Source of the DNA: Holophaga foetida DSM 6591
Lineage (GTDB): Bacteria > Acidobacteriota > Holophagae > Holophagales > Holophagaceae
Assembly: GCF_000242615.2 (NCBI RefSeq)
Contig: NZ_KI912268.1
Span: 1,889,477-1,953,476, forward strand
Direction: 5' to 3'
Length of the DNA: 64,000 nucleotides
This document shows positions 43,981 to 52,509 of the stretch, one piece after another; the stretch's first letter is position 1; each line of letters starts with the position of its first letter. The position numbers and the translations under genes were made by a program. The notes beneath the pieces are model-generated. The model was not told the origin of the DNA. It saw nothing but the letters and a program-made list of their open reading frames with translations, and ran no database searches.

Positions 43981-44898
43981 CTATGACGGCGACTTGCTAT
44001 GAGATGCCCCGGCCAGGATCGCATCCGCCTCTGCCAGCAGAACCTCCAGGGCCGGATTCAGGGCCTCCCGATTCCACACCAGGAAGACGTCCTCCATCGA
44101 CCCGTCCCCGGCGAGGGGGACGATCTTTACCCGCGCGCTTCCGCAGGTGGCGGCCCGGTAGGCCGGGAAGACCGCCAGCCCCTCTCCGGCCTCCACCAGC
44201 AGGAAAAGCGAATCGAAGTCAGGCACCCGCCGCACCAGGTTCGGGCTCAGCCCGTACCGGGCGAACATCCGTACCACACCGGAGCAACCGGGGGGGTCGG
44301 CCTCCTGCAGGAGGTGGACGATGGGCTGGGATTCCAGATCCTCCAGGGTAAGACTCTCCCGGTCCGCCAGGGGATGCCCCTCGGGGAGCAGGACCACGAC
44401 CGGCTCCTGGCCGATGAGCCGCCGCTGGAAGCCCGGGTGTTCCTCTTCCCCGAAGCCCAGGGTCACCCCCACATCCAGCTGCCCCTCCTCCAGGGCCTTC
44501 TCCAGGGAGGCCAGGTCCACCCGGGAGAGCTGGAGCAGCGTACCGGGATGGCGCTGGCGGAAGGCCTTGATCAGGCTGGGGACGAAGCCCCCCCCGGCAT
44601 GCCCCGCGATGCCCAGGCTCACCTGGCCGAGCCTCCCGGCCTCGATGTCCCGGGCCTCCCCCACTACCTTCCGGTATAGGTTCAGCACATCCTCGATCTC
44701 ATAAAAGAAGTGCCGCCCCTGGGGGGTCAGGCGGAGGGACTGGGGAAGCCTCCGGAAGAGTGTGATGCCCAGCTCCCGCTCCAGAGTCGCGATCTGGTAG
44801 CTCGCGGCGGACTGGGTGATGCCCAGGAGGCGGGCCGCCTTGGTGAAGCTCTGGTGCTCCACCACCAGCCTGAAACAGTTGAGCAGCTTGGTGTCCAT
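43981..44898 (-). CDS. LysR-type transcriptional regulator
   Basis: 305 residues. MDTKLLNCFRLVVEHQSFTKAA and GITQSAASYQIATLERELG form the HTH, then comes a substrate-binding domain. It is divergent from the OFA carrier at 45144, which it probably controls. Closest relatives in this window are at 8681 and 3749. Confidence 0.88.
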   Translation of the reverse strand: MDTKLLNCFRLVVEHQSFTKAARLLGITQSAASYQIATLERELGITLFRRLPQSLRLTPQGRHFFYEIEDVLNLYRKVVGEARDIEAGRLGQVSLGIAGHAGGGFVPSLIKAFRQRHPGTLLQLSRVDLASLEKALEEGQLDVGVTLGFGEEEHPGFQRRLIGQEPVVVLLPEGHPLADRESLTLEDLESQPIVHLLQEADPPGCSGVVRMFARYGLSPNLVRRVPDFDSLFLLVEAGEGLAVFPAYRAATCGSARVKIVPLAGDGSMEDVFLVWNREALNPALEVLLAEADAILAGASHSKSPS

Positions 44899-45143
44899 GG
44901 GATTGTCCTAGCCCCCATTATGGCCTTAAGTTCCGGGCCCAGGATGAAGTGGACAGCATCGATCTTCCAGGCCCTAGCCCCTGGTATCTCGCGGCTTTGT
45001 TTGGCCCAGGTCATAGGAGCGGAAGGATAGGCTTTCCAAGCTTCCACAAACGCCCCATCCACCCATGCCCGCACCCCAGGGGCCCGCTCGGCCGGTCAGA
45101 CGAGCGGCCCTTTCTGCGTGCGGCCCTGTCCGAAAGGTATCCC
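44899..45143. promoter_or_regulatory. Divergent promoter region LysR / OFA carrier
   Basis: 245 bp. No clear palindrome or promoter boxes could be picked out. The carrier start at 45144 has CGAAAGGTATCCC in front, a moderate ribosome site. Confidence 0.35.
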
Positions 45144-46424
45144 ATGCACGCATCCCAGAACTACCCAGCCTTCCGCTGGTTCGTCCTGTTCTCCCTCCTT
45201 GTGGCAACGGTGGCAGGCAGCATTCTCATGATCACCCCAGCCCCCCTCATGGGGGAAGTCTCTCACCAGCTGGGGGTGGATCCCGGGGTCGCCACGGGTA
45301 TCGTCATGGGCCTCTGGAACATCGTCGGCGCAAGCTCCTGCCTGCTGGCGGGTTTCCTGGTGGACCGCTTCGGCGCCAACCGGCTCATGATCGTCGGCTG
45401 CATCCTCCTCATCATCCCGACCCTCCTCTTCCCCCTGTCCGGTGGCAGCCTGAAGACCATCATCCTGCTGCGCATCATCCAGGCGGCTGGCCTGGGCCCC
45501 ATCACCTCCACCCTGGCCACCCTGGCGGCGGATTGGTTCCCGGTCCGGCAGCGGGGCATGGTCGCGGGCCTCCAGGGTGTGGCCACCTCGGGGGGCGTCC
45601 TCATCGGCTTCCTGGCGGCCCCGGCCACCTTCATCCGCACCCACAGCTGGCTCAGCACCATGGGCTGGATGGCCATCGCGCCCGCCATCGCCCTGGCCTG
45701 CTGGGTCTTCGTGGCCCTGGGCCCCCAGCCCCCTGCGTCTGCTGACGAGCGCTCCGAAGAGGCCCGGGGCGAGGTCCAGGGCGCCTTCTCCAGGGCTCTC
45801 AGGTCAGCCACCACCTGGATCCTCATCGCCTCGGTCTTCATCAGCTGCTGGTTCTTCACCGGGGTCAACGACCTGACCCCCGGCTACATCGCCATCGCTC
45901 CCCCCACCGGACTGGGCTACGGTCCCGTGATGGCCGGCAGGCTCATGGGGCTCTACCAGATGTTCTTCATGCTGGGGGGGCTGCTGGTGGGCTTCATCTT
46001 CGAGAAGCTCTTCCGCGAAAGCGCCCGCGCCACCCTCGGCCTGGGCTTCCTGGTCTCAGGCGCCCTCGCCTGCTCGCTCCTGTCCCCCTCGGTCTGCGCC
46101 AAGGTCTCCACGCTCAGTCTGGTGCTCCCGGCCACGGCCTTCTTCGCCGCCTGGGTGGTGCCCACCATCGTCGCCTTCATCTCCATCAACTACCACCACT
46201 CTGTGGTGGGCCGCATCACCGGCATGGCCTTCGGCATCGGGTTCTACGCAGGCATCCCCGGCATCCTGGTGGGCTCAGCCATCCTCTCCAGGACGGGCAG
46301 CTACCACGGCTCCATCGCCCTCGTCGCCCTCGTCGCCATCCTCGGGGCCCTTCTGGTCCAGTTCCTCCCCTCCCCGAAGAGGGCGACCCGGACGGTCAAG
46401 GGCACGGACGAAGCCACGGTCTGA
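45144..46424 (+). CDS. MFS transporter, OFA type (second copy)
   Basis: 426 residues, the same length as the carrier at 1777-3057 and similar throughout (FRWFVL at the N-terminus, LAGFLVDRFG, NDLTPGYIAI, SINYHHSVVGRITGMAFG). About twelve membrane segments. The ATG at 45144 is chosen because it matches the start of the paralogue; upstream in-frame codons are not conserved. With the PhlG/Phy-like gene downstream it may import an acyl-phloroglucinol or methoxyaromatic acid. A strong hairpin follows its stop. Confidence 0.82.
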   Translation: MHASQNYPAFRWFVLFSLLVATVAGSILMITPAPLMGEVSHQLGVDPGVATGIVMGLWNIVGASSCLLAGFLVDRFGANRLMIVGCILLIIPTLLFPLSGGSLKTIILLRIIQAAGLGPITSTLATLAADWFPVRQRGMVAGLQGVATSGGVLIGFLAAPATFIRTHSWLSTMGWMAIAPAIALACWVFVALGPQPPASADERSEEARGEVQGAFSRALRSATTWILIASVFISCWFFTGVNDLTPGYIAIAPPTGLGYGPVMAGRLMGLYQMFFMLGGLLVGFIFEKLFRESARATLGLGFLVSGALACSLLSPSVCAKVSTLSLVLPATAFFAAWVVPTIVAFISINYHHSVVGRITGMAFGIGFYAGIPGILVGSAILSRTGSYHGSIALVALVAILGALLVQFLPSPKRATRTVKGTDEATV

Positions 46425-46438
46425 GGGAGGCCTGCCCG

Positions 46439-46478
46439 GGAAAGGGCGTGGGCCAGGCAACTGGCCCACGCCCTTTCC
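46439..46478 (+). terminator. Strong hairpin terminator after OFA carrier
   Basis: Arms GGAAAGGGCGTGGGCCA (46439-46455) and TGGCCCACGCCCTTTCC (46462-46478) are perfectly complementary over 17 bp with a 6-nt loop. Confidence 0.75.
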
Positions 46479-46595
46479 GTTACGAGGCCAGACCGAAGGG
46501 ACGGCTACCCCCGAATCCCTTGCCCCTGGCCGTGAGACCGGTCATCGGGCACACAGCCTAGAATGGACCACCATCAGAAATACGGAGGTTTCTCA

Positions 46596-47216
46596 ATGGA
46601 AGTGAACATCACCCAGGACGCCCTGGGCACCCACCTGGACTGGCGGCACGAAGGCGTGACCGCCCACATGATCGACTGGTTCTGGAGCAACCTGGAAAAG
46701 GCGGTGCTGCTCTGGCACCCCGAGCAGCACGAGCCCCTGCAGTGGGCCGTGCCGGTGACCCCGGGGGATCCCCAGGGCTCGATCCACATCGCCCCCCAGA
46801 CCTGGAATGACGGCAGCCGCCAGAACCTCTACATCCGCATGGAACGCCTCGAAGAGGTGCCCGCCGAGATCCGCGACTACATCTGCTACGAGCATGTCTA
46901 CATCGCGGCCGGCTTGGGTTTCGGGGAGGAGTCCCTGATCAACCCCTCTCCGATGGGCTACCGTCTCCACCAGTGGGAGAAGACGGACTACGGCGTCATC
47001 GGCAAGTCCTCCGCCTTCGGAACCCGCAAGAAGGAAACCCACGAAGACGGAAAGATCTGGGCCGCCCACTGCGCCCAGGAGATCGGCAACTGGGGCGTCT
47101 TCCTCCCCCAGCTCCACAGCCTCTACAAGCCGGTCAAGAATCCCCTCTTCAACCCCTTTGCCGACCTATCCCTGGAGGGCAGGGGGCGCGAAGCACGCTA
47201 CAAATACATGAAGTAG
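46596..47216 (+). CDS. PhlG/Phy-like hydrolase (acylphloroglucinol C-C hydrolase candidate)
   Basis: 206 residues. WHPEQH (residues 40-45), YEH (98-100) and HCAQE (158-162) resemble the zinc-ligand pattern of 2,4-diacetylphloroglucinol hydrolase PhlG and phloretin hydrolase, including the HxxxE pair near the C-terminus before FLPQLY. These enzymes cleave the acyl side chain from phloroglucinol. The protein is shorter than PhlG (about 290), so the match is to the core only. Location near phloroglucinol genes supports a role in releasing phloroglucinol. ATG follows TACGGAGG. Terminators flank the gene on both sides. Confidence 0.68.
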   Translation: MEVNITQDALGTHLDWRHEGVTAHMIDWFWSNLEKAVLLWHPEQHEPLQWAVPVTPGDPQGSIHIAPQTWNDGSRQNLYIRMERLEEVPAEIRDYICYEHVYIAAGLGFGEESLINPSPMGYRLHQWEKTDYGVIGKSSAFGTRKKETHEDGKIWAAHCAQEIGNWGVFLPQLHSLYKPVKNPLFNPFADLSLEGRGREARYKYMK

Positions 47217-47233
47217 AACGCCGTATCCATTGA

Positions 47234-47260
47234 AAAAGGAGCACCATGGGTGCTCCTTTT
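47234..47260. terminator. Bidirectional intrinsic terminator
   Basis: AAAAGGAGCACC-ATG-GGTGCTCCTTTT is a perfect 12-bp stem with A/T ends, placed between the convergent PhlG-like gene and the STAS-like gene. Confidence 0.85.
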
Positions 47261-47337
47261 CATTCTGCAGGGATGGGAGGTTGTGGCGAAGGCATTGGGA
47301 GCCCCCCGCGCACGGCACCCTCACCCGGATCGTGTTC

Positions 47338-47703
47338 TCATTTTTTTTCAGCCTGCTGTACCAGCCAATCCAGAGCCTCCTCACGGGTCGACGCAAAGTA
47401 TTGACCCCGCAATGCGGCGTTGGCGATGATCTTCTGGAGCCCCCGGATGCCGATGAATGCAGAGTAGGCCGGCCTCCCCAAAGCTGTAGCCGTCTTGGTC
47501 GCACTCTCGATGGCGGCCTTCTTGACGGTCTCGTCTGAGGTTGTGTTGTTTACATCCTGAAAGATCAGGAAAATCTTCTGCTCAATCATGATTCTGGAAA
47601 TCTCTGGAAGCAGGGCAACGATCTCCGCTGGCTTGAGGCCCGAACTGTCCCCACAAAGGATCTTGTGCCCTTTATAATCGATGACTTTGATGCGGTCAGA
47701 CAA
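47338..47703 (-). CDS. Small STAS/SpoIIAA-like protein (second copy), TTG start
   Basis: 121 residues from a TTG codon, read LSDRIKVIDYKGHKIL. The TTG is preceded by AGAGGAGATCCCC, a good ribosome site, and aligns with the start of the paralogue at 3275; the upstream ATG at 47754 has no such site. Segments CGDSSGLKPAEIVALLPE, NTTSDETVKKAA and EEALDWLV are shared with the paralogue. It is the last gene of a minus-strand group with a flavodoxin-fold protein and an EthD-like protein. Confidence 0.6.
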   Translation of the reverse strand: MSDRIKVIDYKGHKILCGDSSGLKPAEIVALLPEISRIMIEQKIFLIFQDVNNTTSDETVKKAAIESATKTATALGRPAYSAFIGIRGLQKIIANAALRGQYFASTREEALDWLVQQAEKK

Positions 47704-47830
47704 GGGGATCTCCTCTGAAACACAATTGAAAGACATGGGGATGAAGTCACACACAACCTAAGTATTTTATGTGTTCAAGTCAAGCATTCATGTGCGGCAA
47801 GCGTCAGATGGAACACTGGGGACTATGGGG

Positions 47831-48775
47831 CTATGACCTGTTCGGCATGCTGGCCTGGATGAAGTCCCGGTAGCCCGCCATCCGCCGGCTGAAGGCTTCC
47901 GTTTTACGGAGTTCGGCGATCTTCATCTCGTTGCCCTTCACGTCATCCAGGTGGTGGAACTTGCCGGAGACCGTGTTGTGGGCATGCTTGATCTGTTCGG
48001 CCGGGAACTCAAAGCTCACCTTCCCCTCCACCGACTTGAGCTCACCGATCAGGCCACAGACCTCGCAGACCGCCTCAGTGATCGCGTCATTGAGGTAGAA
48101 GTTCCGGGAATGGCAGTTGGGGCAAACGCCGGGATCGCCCAGGTACTTGGCGCTGGCGGGATCCTGCAGGGCCTTCACCATGTTCACGCCCACCTGATGG
48201 CACTGGGCCACCTTCTCGTCCTCCGCCACGATGGCCTTGGACCAGGGGAAGACGATCTCATCGATGATCTTCCACTCGGGGGTCATGGCGAATAGCTTGG
48301 CGTCCGTGGCTACCCGGGTGACCCAGTCGCTGCCGCCGATCATGACGAAGGAGACCGGGATGTCATCCCGCATCTGACGGATGTCCGGCCCCTCGTTTCC
48401 CGTCTTCTCTGAGATCTGCTTGCAGGCCTTCAGGAAGGCCTTGTCGTGGCTGGGCCCGGCGAGGCGGTCCTGGAGAATCTTGAAGCTCGCAGGGGCCCCC
48501 TTCTCAAAGATCGGCATGAATATAAGGATGCCGTCCACCGAAGCGATCTTGTCATCCAGCCAGGGGAAGTCGTCCTGGATGATGCATTGGGGATTCTTGC
48601 CCTGGACGAGTTTCTTGACGCAGGCCACGCAGCCGTTACAGGGCTTGAGGTCGAGTTCCAGAGGTCGGATGAACTCGATCTCGGCTCCCATTTCCTGGGC
48701 GGCCTTCAGGGCCTCCTTGCACATGGCATCGTTGCTGCCGTTCTTGGCACCGAATGAAATGCCTAGGATTTTCAT
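47831..48775 (-). CDS. Flavodoxin-fold FMN protein with zinc-ribbon-like tail
   Basis: 314 residues. MKILGISFGAKNGSNDAMCKEAL is the FMN-phosphate loop of NADPH-dependent FMN reductases and iron-sulfur flavoproteins. CNGCVACVKK follows as in the latter, which bind a [4Fe-4S] cluster. Farther on, CPNCHSRNF...CEVCG resembles a zinc ribbon, an unusual addition. It may be a multi-domain electron-transfer flavoprotein. It lies 130 bp after the EthD-like gene and 127 bp before the STAS-like gene. Confidence 0.75.
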   Translation of the reverse strand: MKILGISFGAKNGSNDAMCKEALKAAQEMGAEIEFIRPLELDLKPCNGCVACVKKLVQGKNPQCIIQDDFPWLDDKIASVDGILIFMPIFEKGAPASFKILQDRLAGPSHDKAFLKACKQISEKTGNEGPDIRQMRDDIPVSFVMIGGSDWVTRVATDAKLFAMTPEWKIIDEIVFPWSKAIVAEDEKVAQCHQVGVNMVKALQDPASAKYLGDPGVCPNCHSRNFYLNDAITEAVCEVCGLIGELKSVEGKVSFEFPAEQIKHAHNTVSGKFHHLDDVKGNEMKIAELRKTEAFSRRMAGYRDFIQASMPNRS

Positions 48776-48905
48776 GATTCACTCCAAAAAAGGCCATCAG
48801 ACCGGAATAAACTCCGGAACCTGATCCCCCGCACGGGGTCTTGGAAAAAAAGCAGGTTAGTCCACAGAGGATGGGCACCGATAAAGAAGCGACCCAGGGC
48901 CGGAA

Positions 48906-49793
48906 TCAGGGCCTTTCCCGGTAGCAGTTGCCCTGGTGAGGCTCGGGCTTGACGAGGCTGGGCAGGTAGCACTTCCAGTCGTCGTAGCAGGTCCTGGCCT
49001 CGCAGCTGTCCGGGTTCAGGATGGCGGGCGGGGGCGTGGCTTCCCTGGTGACGAAGTCGAAAGCCACCCGCTCGGTCATGTAGATGGAGTGGCTGGCCTG
49101 GATGTCGACAAACTGGCCGTAGCTTTCCAGCAGGGCCTGGCGGACCTTGGGATCCTTGCCGAAGGCGAGGGCATCCTCCAGGCTATCGAACCAGAACTCC
49201 TCCAGACCGGCGTACTGATCCACGCCGCCCTTCTCGAAGAGGGTCCCCTTGAACTGGTTAGGGTCCAGACCCAGCTGGCGATCAATCTCATACTTGCGCA
49301 GGCCCCGCGCCTTGAGCAGGTCCAGCACCAGGGGAGCGTGCTTTTCGGCCAGGAATGCGTTGAACTGCTCGACACTGACACCCGCCTTGAGTTTGAGGTT
49401 GTGTATCAGCTTGACGCCACCGGACTTGAAGTCAGGTCGTTCATAGACCGTCGTACCCTGGAGGAGGTGCAACTCCATGGTGGAATCGCTGAAGCTATGG
49501 GGATGCATGCGGCCCCTGTAGTCCTCGCTGCTCACGGCGGGCCCGATGGCCTGGATCCCTTCGATCCAATGCTCGGCAAAGCTCTGCCACTTGGTAGGAT
49601 GCAGGGGCAGGAGGCGAGCCTCATCGGGGATCATCTCGAATTCGTATGCGAAGTGCTGCACGTAGCGCTTGAAGCAACGCATGGTGGAGGCGTTGGTGAC
49701 CATCAAGGCCACGTGGATGACAGCCCACTCGTAGTAGAACCGCTCAGTGCTGAGCGAGGGGTGGTGCCTGCTGGTGATATTCCACTTGATCAT
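48906..49793 (-). CDS. EthD-domain protein, two-domain
   Basis: 295 residues. Two parts look like ferredoxin-like EthD units: an N-terminal one with AVIHVALMVTNASTM and WQSFAEHWIEGI, and a second beginning KLIHNLKLKAGVSVEQFNAFLAEKHAPLVLDL. The C-terminus is cysteine-bearing (CEARTCYDDWKCYLP). EthD-like proteins form dimeric barrels that often act on aromatic or polyketide intermediates. The start at 49793 follows CGGAG. A fragment of a relative is at 22800-23085. No firm function can be given. Confidence 0.65.
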   Translation of the reverse strand: MIKWNITSRHHPSLSTERFYYEWAVIHVALMVTNASTMRCFKRYVQHFAYEFEMIPDEARLLPLHPTKWQSFAEHWIEGIQAIGPAVSSEDYRGRMHPHSFSDSTMELHLLQGTTVYERPDFKSGGVKLIHNLKLKAGVSVEQFNAFLAEKHAPLVLDLLKARGLRKYEIDRQLGLDPNQFKGTLFEKGGVDQYAGLEEFWFDSLEDALAFGKDPKVRQALLESYGQFVDIQASHSIYMTERVAFDFVTREATPPPAILNPDSCEARTCYDDWKCYLPSLVKPEPHQGNCYRERP

Positions 49794-49955
49794 GGATAGC
49801 TCCGTAGAGGGGGGGTTACCCAGACATTCTGGCGATAAACAAAGACTAAAAGGCAATAAAACTCAATTAAATACATTAAAAGTGACACGAGAGTCAATAT
49901 CCCCAGATTTCTTATGAGCCTAGCCCCAAAGAATCCGATGACCCCATGACTTTGA

Positions 49956-50004
49956 AGCTCCCGGGATACCATGGAAGGTTCGGTACCTTCGTATCCCGGG
50001 AGCT
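49956..50004 (+). promoter_or_regulatory. Hairpin enclosing ribosome site of ABC-F gene
   Basis: AGCTCCCGGGATAC (49956-49969) and GTATCCCGGGAGCT (49991-50004) are perfect 14-bp arms, with an inner stem GAAGGT/ACCTTC. The right arm contains the GGGAG ribosome site and ends two bases before the ATG at 50007, so folding would block translation. No T-run follows. Confidence 0.72.
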
Positions 50005-50006
50005 AC

Positions 50007-51638
50007 ATGATTTCGTTTTCCAATGTCAGCAAGCAGTACGGCCAGCAGATCCTCTTCATCGACGCCAGCTTCCAGGTGAATCCTGGCGAGAAGGCGGGCT
50101 TGGTAGGGCCCAACGGGGCGGGCAAGTCCACGCTCTTTCGCATGGTGATGGGGGAAGAGAGCCCGGATGACGGCGTGGTGGCGGTCCCCAAGAAGCTGAC
50201 AGTGGGCTACTTCCGCCAGGAAGTGGACGAGATGGCCGGGCGCACGGTGCTGGAGGAGGCCATCGCAGGCTCGGGTCGCCTCGGGGAACTGCACCACGAG
50301 CTGGAAGGGCTGAACCACGCCATGTCGGACCCGGACCAGGCCGACAAGCTGGACGAAATCCTGGAGCGCTTCGGCCATGTCCAGGAGGAGTACGAGCACG
50401 CCGGGGGCTATGAGCTGGAGGCCAAGGCCCGGGCCTGCCTGGAAGGACTGGGCTTCGCCCCGGAGCAGATCGACGGGGACGTGGGTGCCCTCTCAGGCGG
50501 CTGGAAGATGCGCGTCTCCATGGCCAAGGTGCTGCTGGGGAACTTCGACGTCCTGTTGATGGACGAGCCCACCAACCACCTGGATATCGAATCCATCCTC
50601 TGGCTGGAGAACTTCCTCCGGGGTGTGGACGCCACCCTCCTCATGACCTCCCACGACCGGGACTTCATGAACCGCATCGTCTCCAAGATCGTGGAGATCG
50701 ACGCAGGCGACATCATCAGCTACTCCGGCAACTACGACTTCTACGTGAAGGAGCGGGAGCAGCGGGAGGCCAACCTGGAGGCAGCCTACGAGCGCCAGCA
50801 GGCCAAGCTGGCCAAGGAACAGCGCTTCATCGACCGTTTCAAGGCCCACGCCGCCAAGGCCGCCCAGGTCCAGAGCCGGGTGAAGGCCCTGGAGAAGCAG
50901 GATCGGATCGAGCTCCCCAAGAAGCGCCAGGTGACCAAGTGGCAGTTCCGCACGCCCGGCCGCTCCGGGGATGATGTGGCCATGCTGGAAGGCATCTGCA
51001 AGGCCTACGGCGACCGGAAGATCTACAAGGACTTCGACTTCCATATCCGGCGCGGTGAGCGCTGGTGCGTCATGGGCAAGAACGGCGCCGGCAAGTCCAC
51101 GCTCCTCAAGATGATCGCTGGTGCCATCGAGCCGGACTCAGGGAGCGTCAAGCTGGGGGCCAGCCTCAAGATGGGCTACTTCGCCCAGCAGTCTTTGGAC
51201 CTCCTGAATCCCGACCTCACGGTGGTGGAGCAGATGCAGCAGGATTTCCCCATGGAGGGCCTGGGGGTGCTGCGCAATATCCTGGGGGCCTTCCAGTTCT
51301 CCGGGGACGATGTGGACAAGCCCATCCGGGCCCTCTCCGGCGGAGAGAAGTCCCGGCTGGTCATGGCCCGCATGCTCTTCAATCCCCCCAACTTCCTGGT
51401 GCTGGACGAGCCCACCAACCACCTGGATCTGGCCACCAAGGAGATGCTGATCGAGGCCCTGAAGGACTACGAGGGCACCATCCTCTTCGTCTCCCACGAC
51501 CGTAACTTCCTCCGGGGCATCGCCAACCGGGTGCTGGAACTGGCGGTGGAAGAACACGAGACACCCCTGCTCTACCAGGGAAGCTACAACGAATACGTTG
51601 CAAGCACCGGGCACGAGGCGCCCGGCGTGCACAGCTGA
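50007..51638 (+). CDS. ABC-F family ATPase
   Basis: 543 residues with two ABC domains and no membrane segments. First domain GPNGAGKST (residues 34-42), LSGGWKMRV and DEPTNHLD; second domain GKNGAGKST, LSGGEKSRLV and DEPTNHLD. A charged helical linker with KEREQREANLEAAYERQQAKL lies between. ABC-F proteins act on the ribosome to rescue stalled complexes or protect from antibiotics (EttA, Uup, YbiT, Vga types). The subtype cannot be fixed here. The hairpin over its ribosome site suggests translational control. Confidence 0.92.
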   Translation: MISFSNVSKQYGQQILFIDASFQVNPGEKAGLVGPNGAGKSTLFRMVMGEESPDDGVVAVPKKLTVGYFRQEVDEMAGRTVLEEAIAGSGRLGELHHELEGLNHAMSDPDQADKLDEILERFGHVQEEYEHAGGYELEAKARACLEGLGFAPEQIDGDVGALSGGWKMRVSMAKVLLGNFDVLLMDEPTNHLDIESILWLENFLRGVDATLLMTSHDRDFMNRIVSKIVEIDAGDIISYSGNYDFYVKEREQREANLEAAYERQQAKLAKEQRFIDRFKAHAAKAAQVQSRVKALEKQDRIELPKKRQVTKWQFRTPGRSGDDVAMLEGICKAYGDRKIYKDFDFHIRRGERWCVMGKNGAGKSTLLKMIAGAIEPDSGSVKLGASLKMGYFAQQSLDLLNPDLTVVEQMQQDFPMEGLGVLRNILGAFQFSGDDVDKPIRALSGGEKSRLVMARMLFNPPNFLVLDEPTNHLDLATKEMLIEALKDYEGTILFVSHDRNFLRGIANRVLELAVEEHETPLLYQGSYNEYVASTGHEAPGVHS

Positions 51639-51702
51639 GCTCAGACTTCAAAGGGGCCCTTTGACGCTTTCTGTCAGAGCCCCTGACGCAAAGGAATCAA
51701 GC

Positions 51703-52506
51703 ATGTCCATCGACCCTCTGAACACCTGGGAAGCCGTCCAGGCCATCCGCGCCAAGTCCCCCGTCGTCCACAGCATCACCAACTACGTGGTCATGAACAA
51801 CACCGCCAATGCCCTGCTGGCCCTGGGGGCCTCGCCGGTCATGGCCCAGGCCCAGGAGGAGATGGTGGAAATGGTGGGCATCGCCTCCGCCCTGGTCCTC
51901 AACATCGGCACCCTGAGTCAGGAGTGGATCAAGGCGATGTTCCTGGCGGGGGAGGCTGGCCAGAAGAAGGGCATCCCCATCATCCTGGATCCCGTAGGCG
52001 CAGGCGCCACCGCGTACCGCACCCGGACCGCCCGTGAGCTCCTCAAGGAAACCAAGCCAGCCATCCTCCGGGGCAACGCCTCCGAGATCATGGCCACCTG
52101 CGGTGATCTCGCCCAGACCAGGGGCGTGGACAGCACGGAGGCTTCCCATGACGCCCTGGCGGCGGCCCACAGCCTCCACAAGACCTATGGGTGCATCATC
52201 AGCATCAGTGGGGAGACGGACTACATCGTGGGGAGTGACCGCACCATCCGGATCCACAACGGCCACGCCATGATGCCCCGTGTGACCGGCCTGGGCTGCA
52301 CCGCCACGGCCCTCACGGGGGCTTTCGCCGCCGTCACGCCGGACCCGGTCCTGGCCGCCGCCCAGGCCATGGCGGTGATGGGCATCGCCGGAGAGATGGC
52401 CGCCAGGAAGGCTGAAGGCCCCGGCAGCCTCCAGATGCACTTCATCGATGCCCTCTACCGCATGAACGGAGAGGACATCAAGCGCGACATCCGGGTCGAG
52501 GCCTGA
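51703..52506 (+). CDS. thiM: Hydroxyethylthiazole kinase
   Basis: 267 residues of the ribokinase-like ThiM family: VHSITNYVVMNNTANALLALGASPVMA at the N-terminus, DPVGAGATAYR in the centre, GNASEI, and VTGLGCTATALTGAF at the phosphate site. It phosphorylates the thiazole alcohol in thiamine salvage. The start at 51703 follows AAAGGAATCAAGC. thiE begins 3 bp after its stop. No TPP riboswitch was found upstream. Confidence 0.93.
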   Translation: MSIDPLNTWEAVQAIRAKSPVVHSITNYVVMNNTANALLALGASPVMAQAQEEMVEMVGIASALVLNIGTLSQEWIKAMFLAGEAGQKKGIPIILDPVGAGATAYRTRTARELLKETKPAILRGNASEIMATCGDLAQTRGVDSTEASHDALAAAHSLHKTYGCIISISGETDYIVGSDRTIRIHNGHAMMPRVTGLGCTATALTGAFAAVTPDPVLAAAQAMAVMGIAGEMAARKAEGPGSLQMHFIDALYRMNGEDIKRDIRVEA

Positions 52507-52509
52507 GGG

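Noticed and set aside
51639..51702. TPP riboswitch before thiM
   Set aside because: Only 64 bases lie between the ABC-F stop and thiM, and the conserved CUGAGA and ACCUGAUCUGG-type elements are absent.
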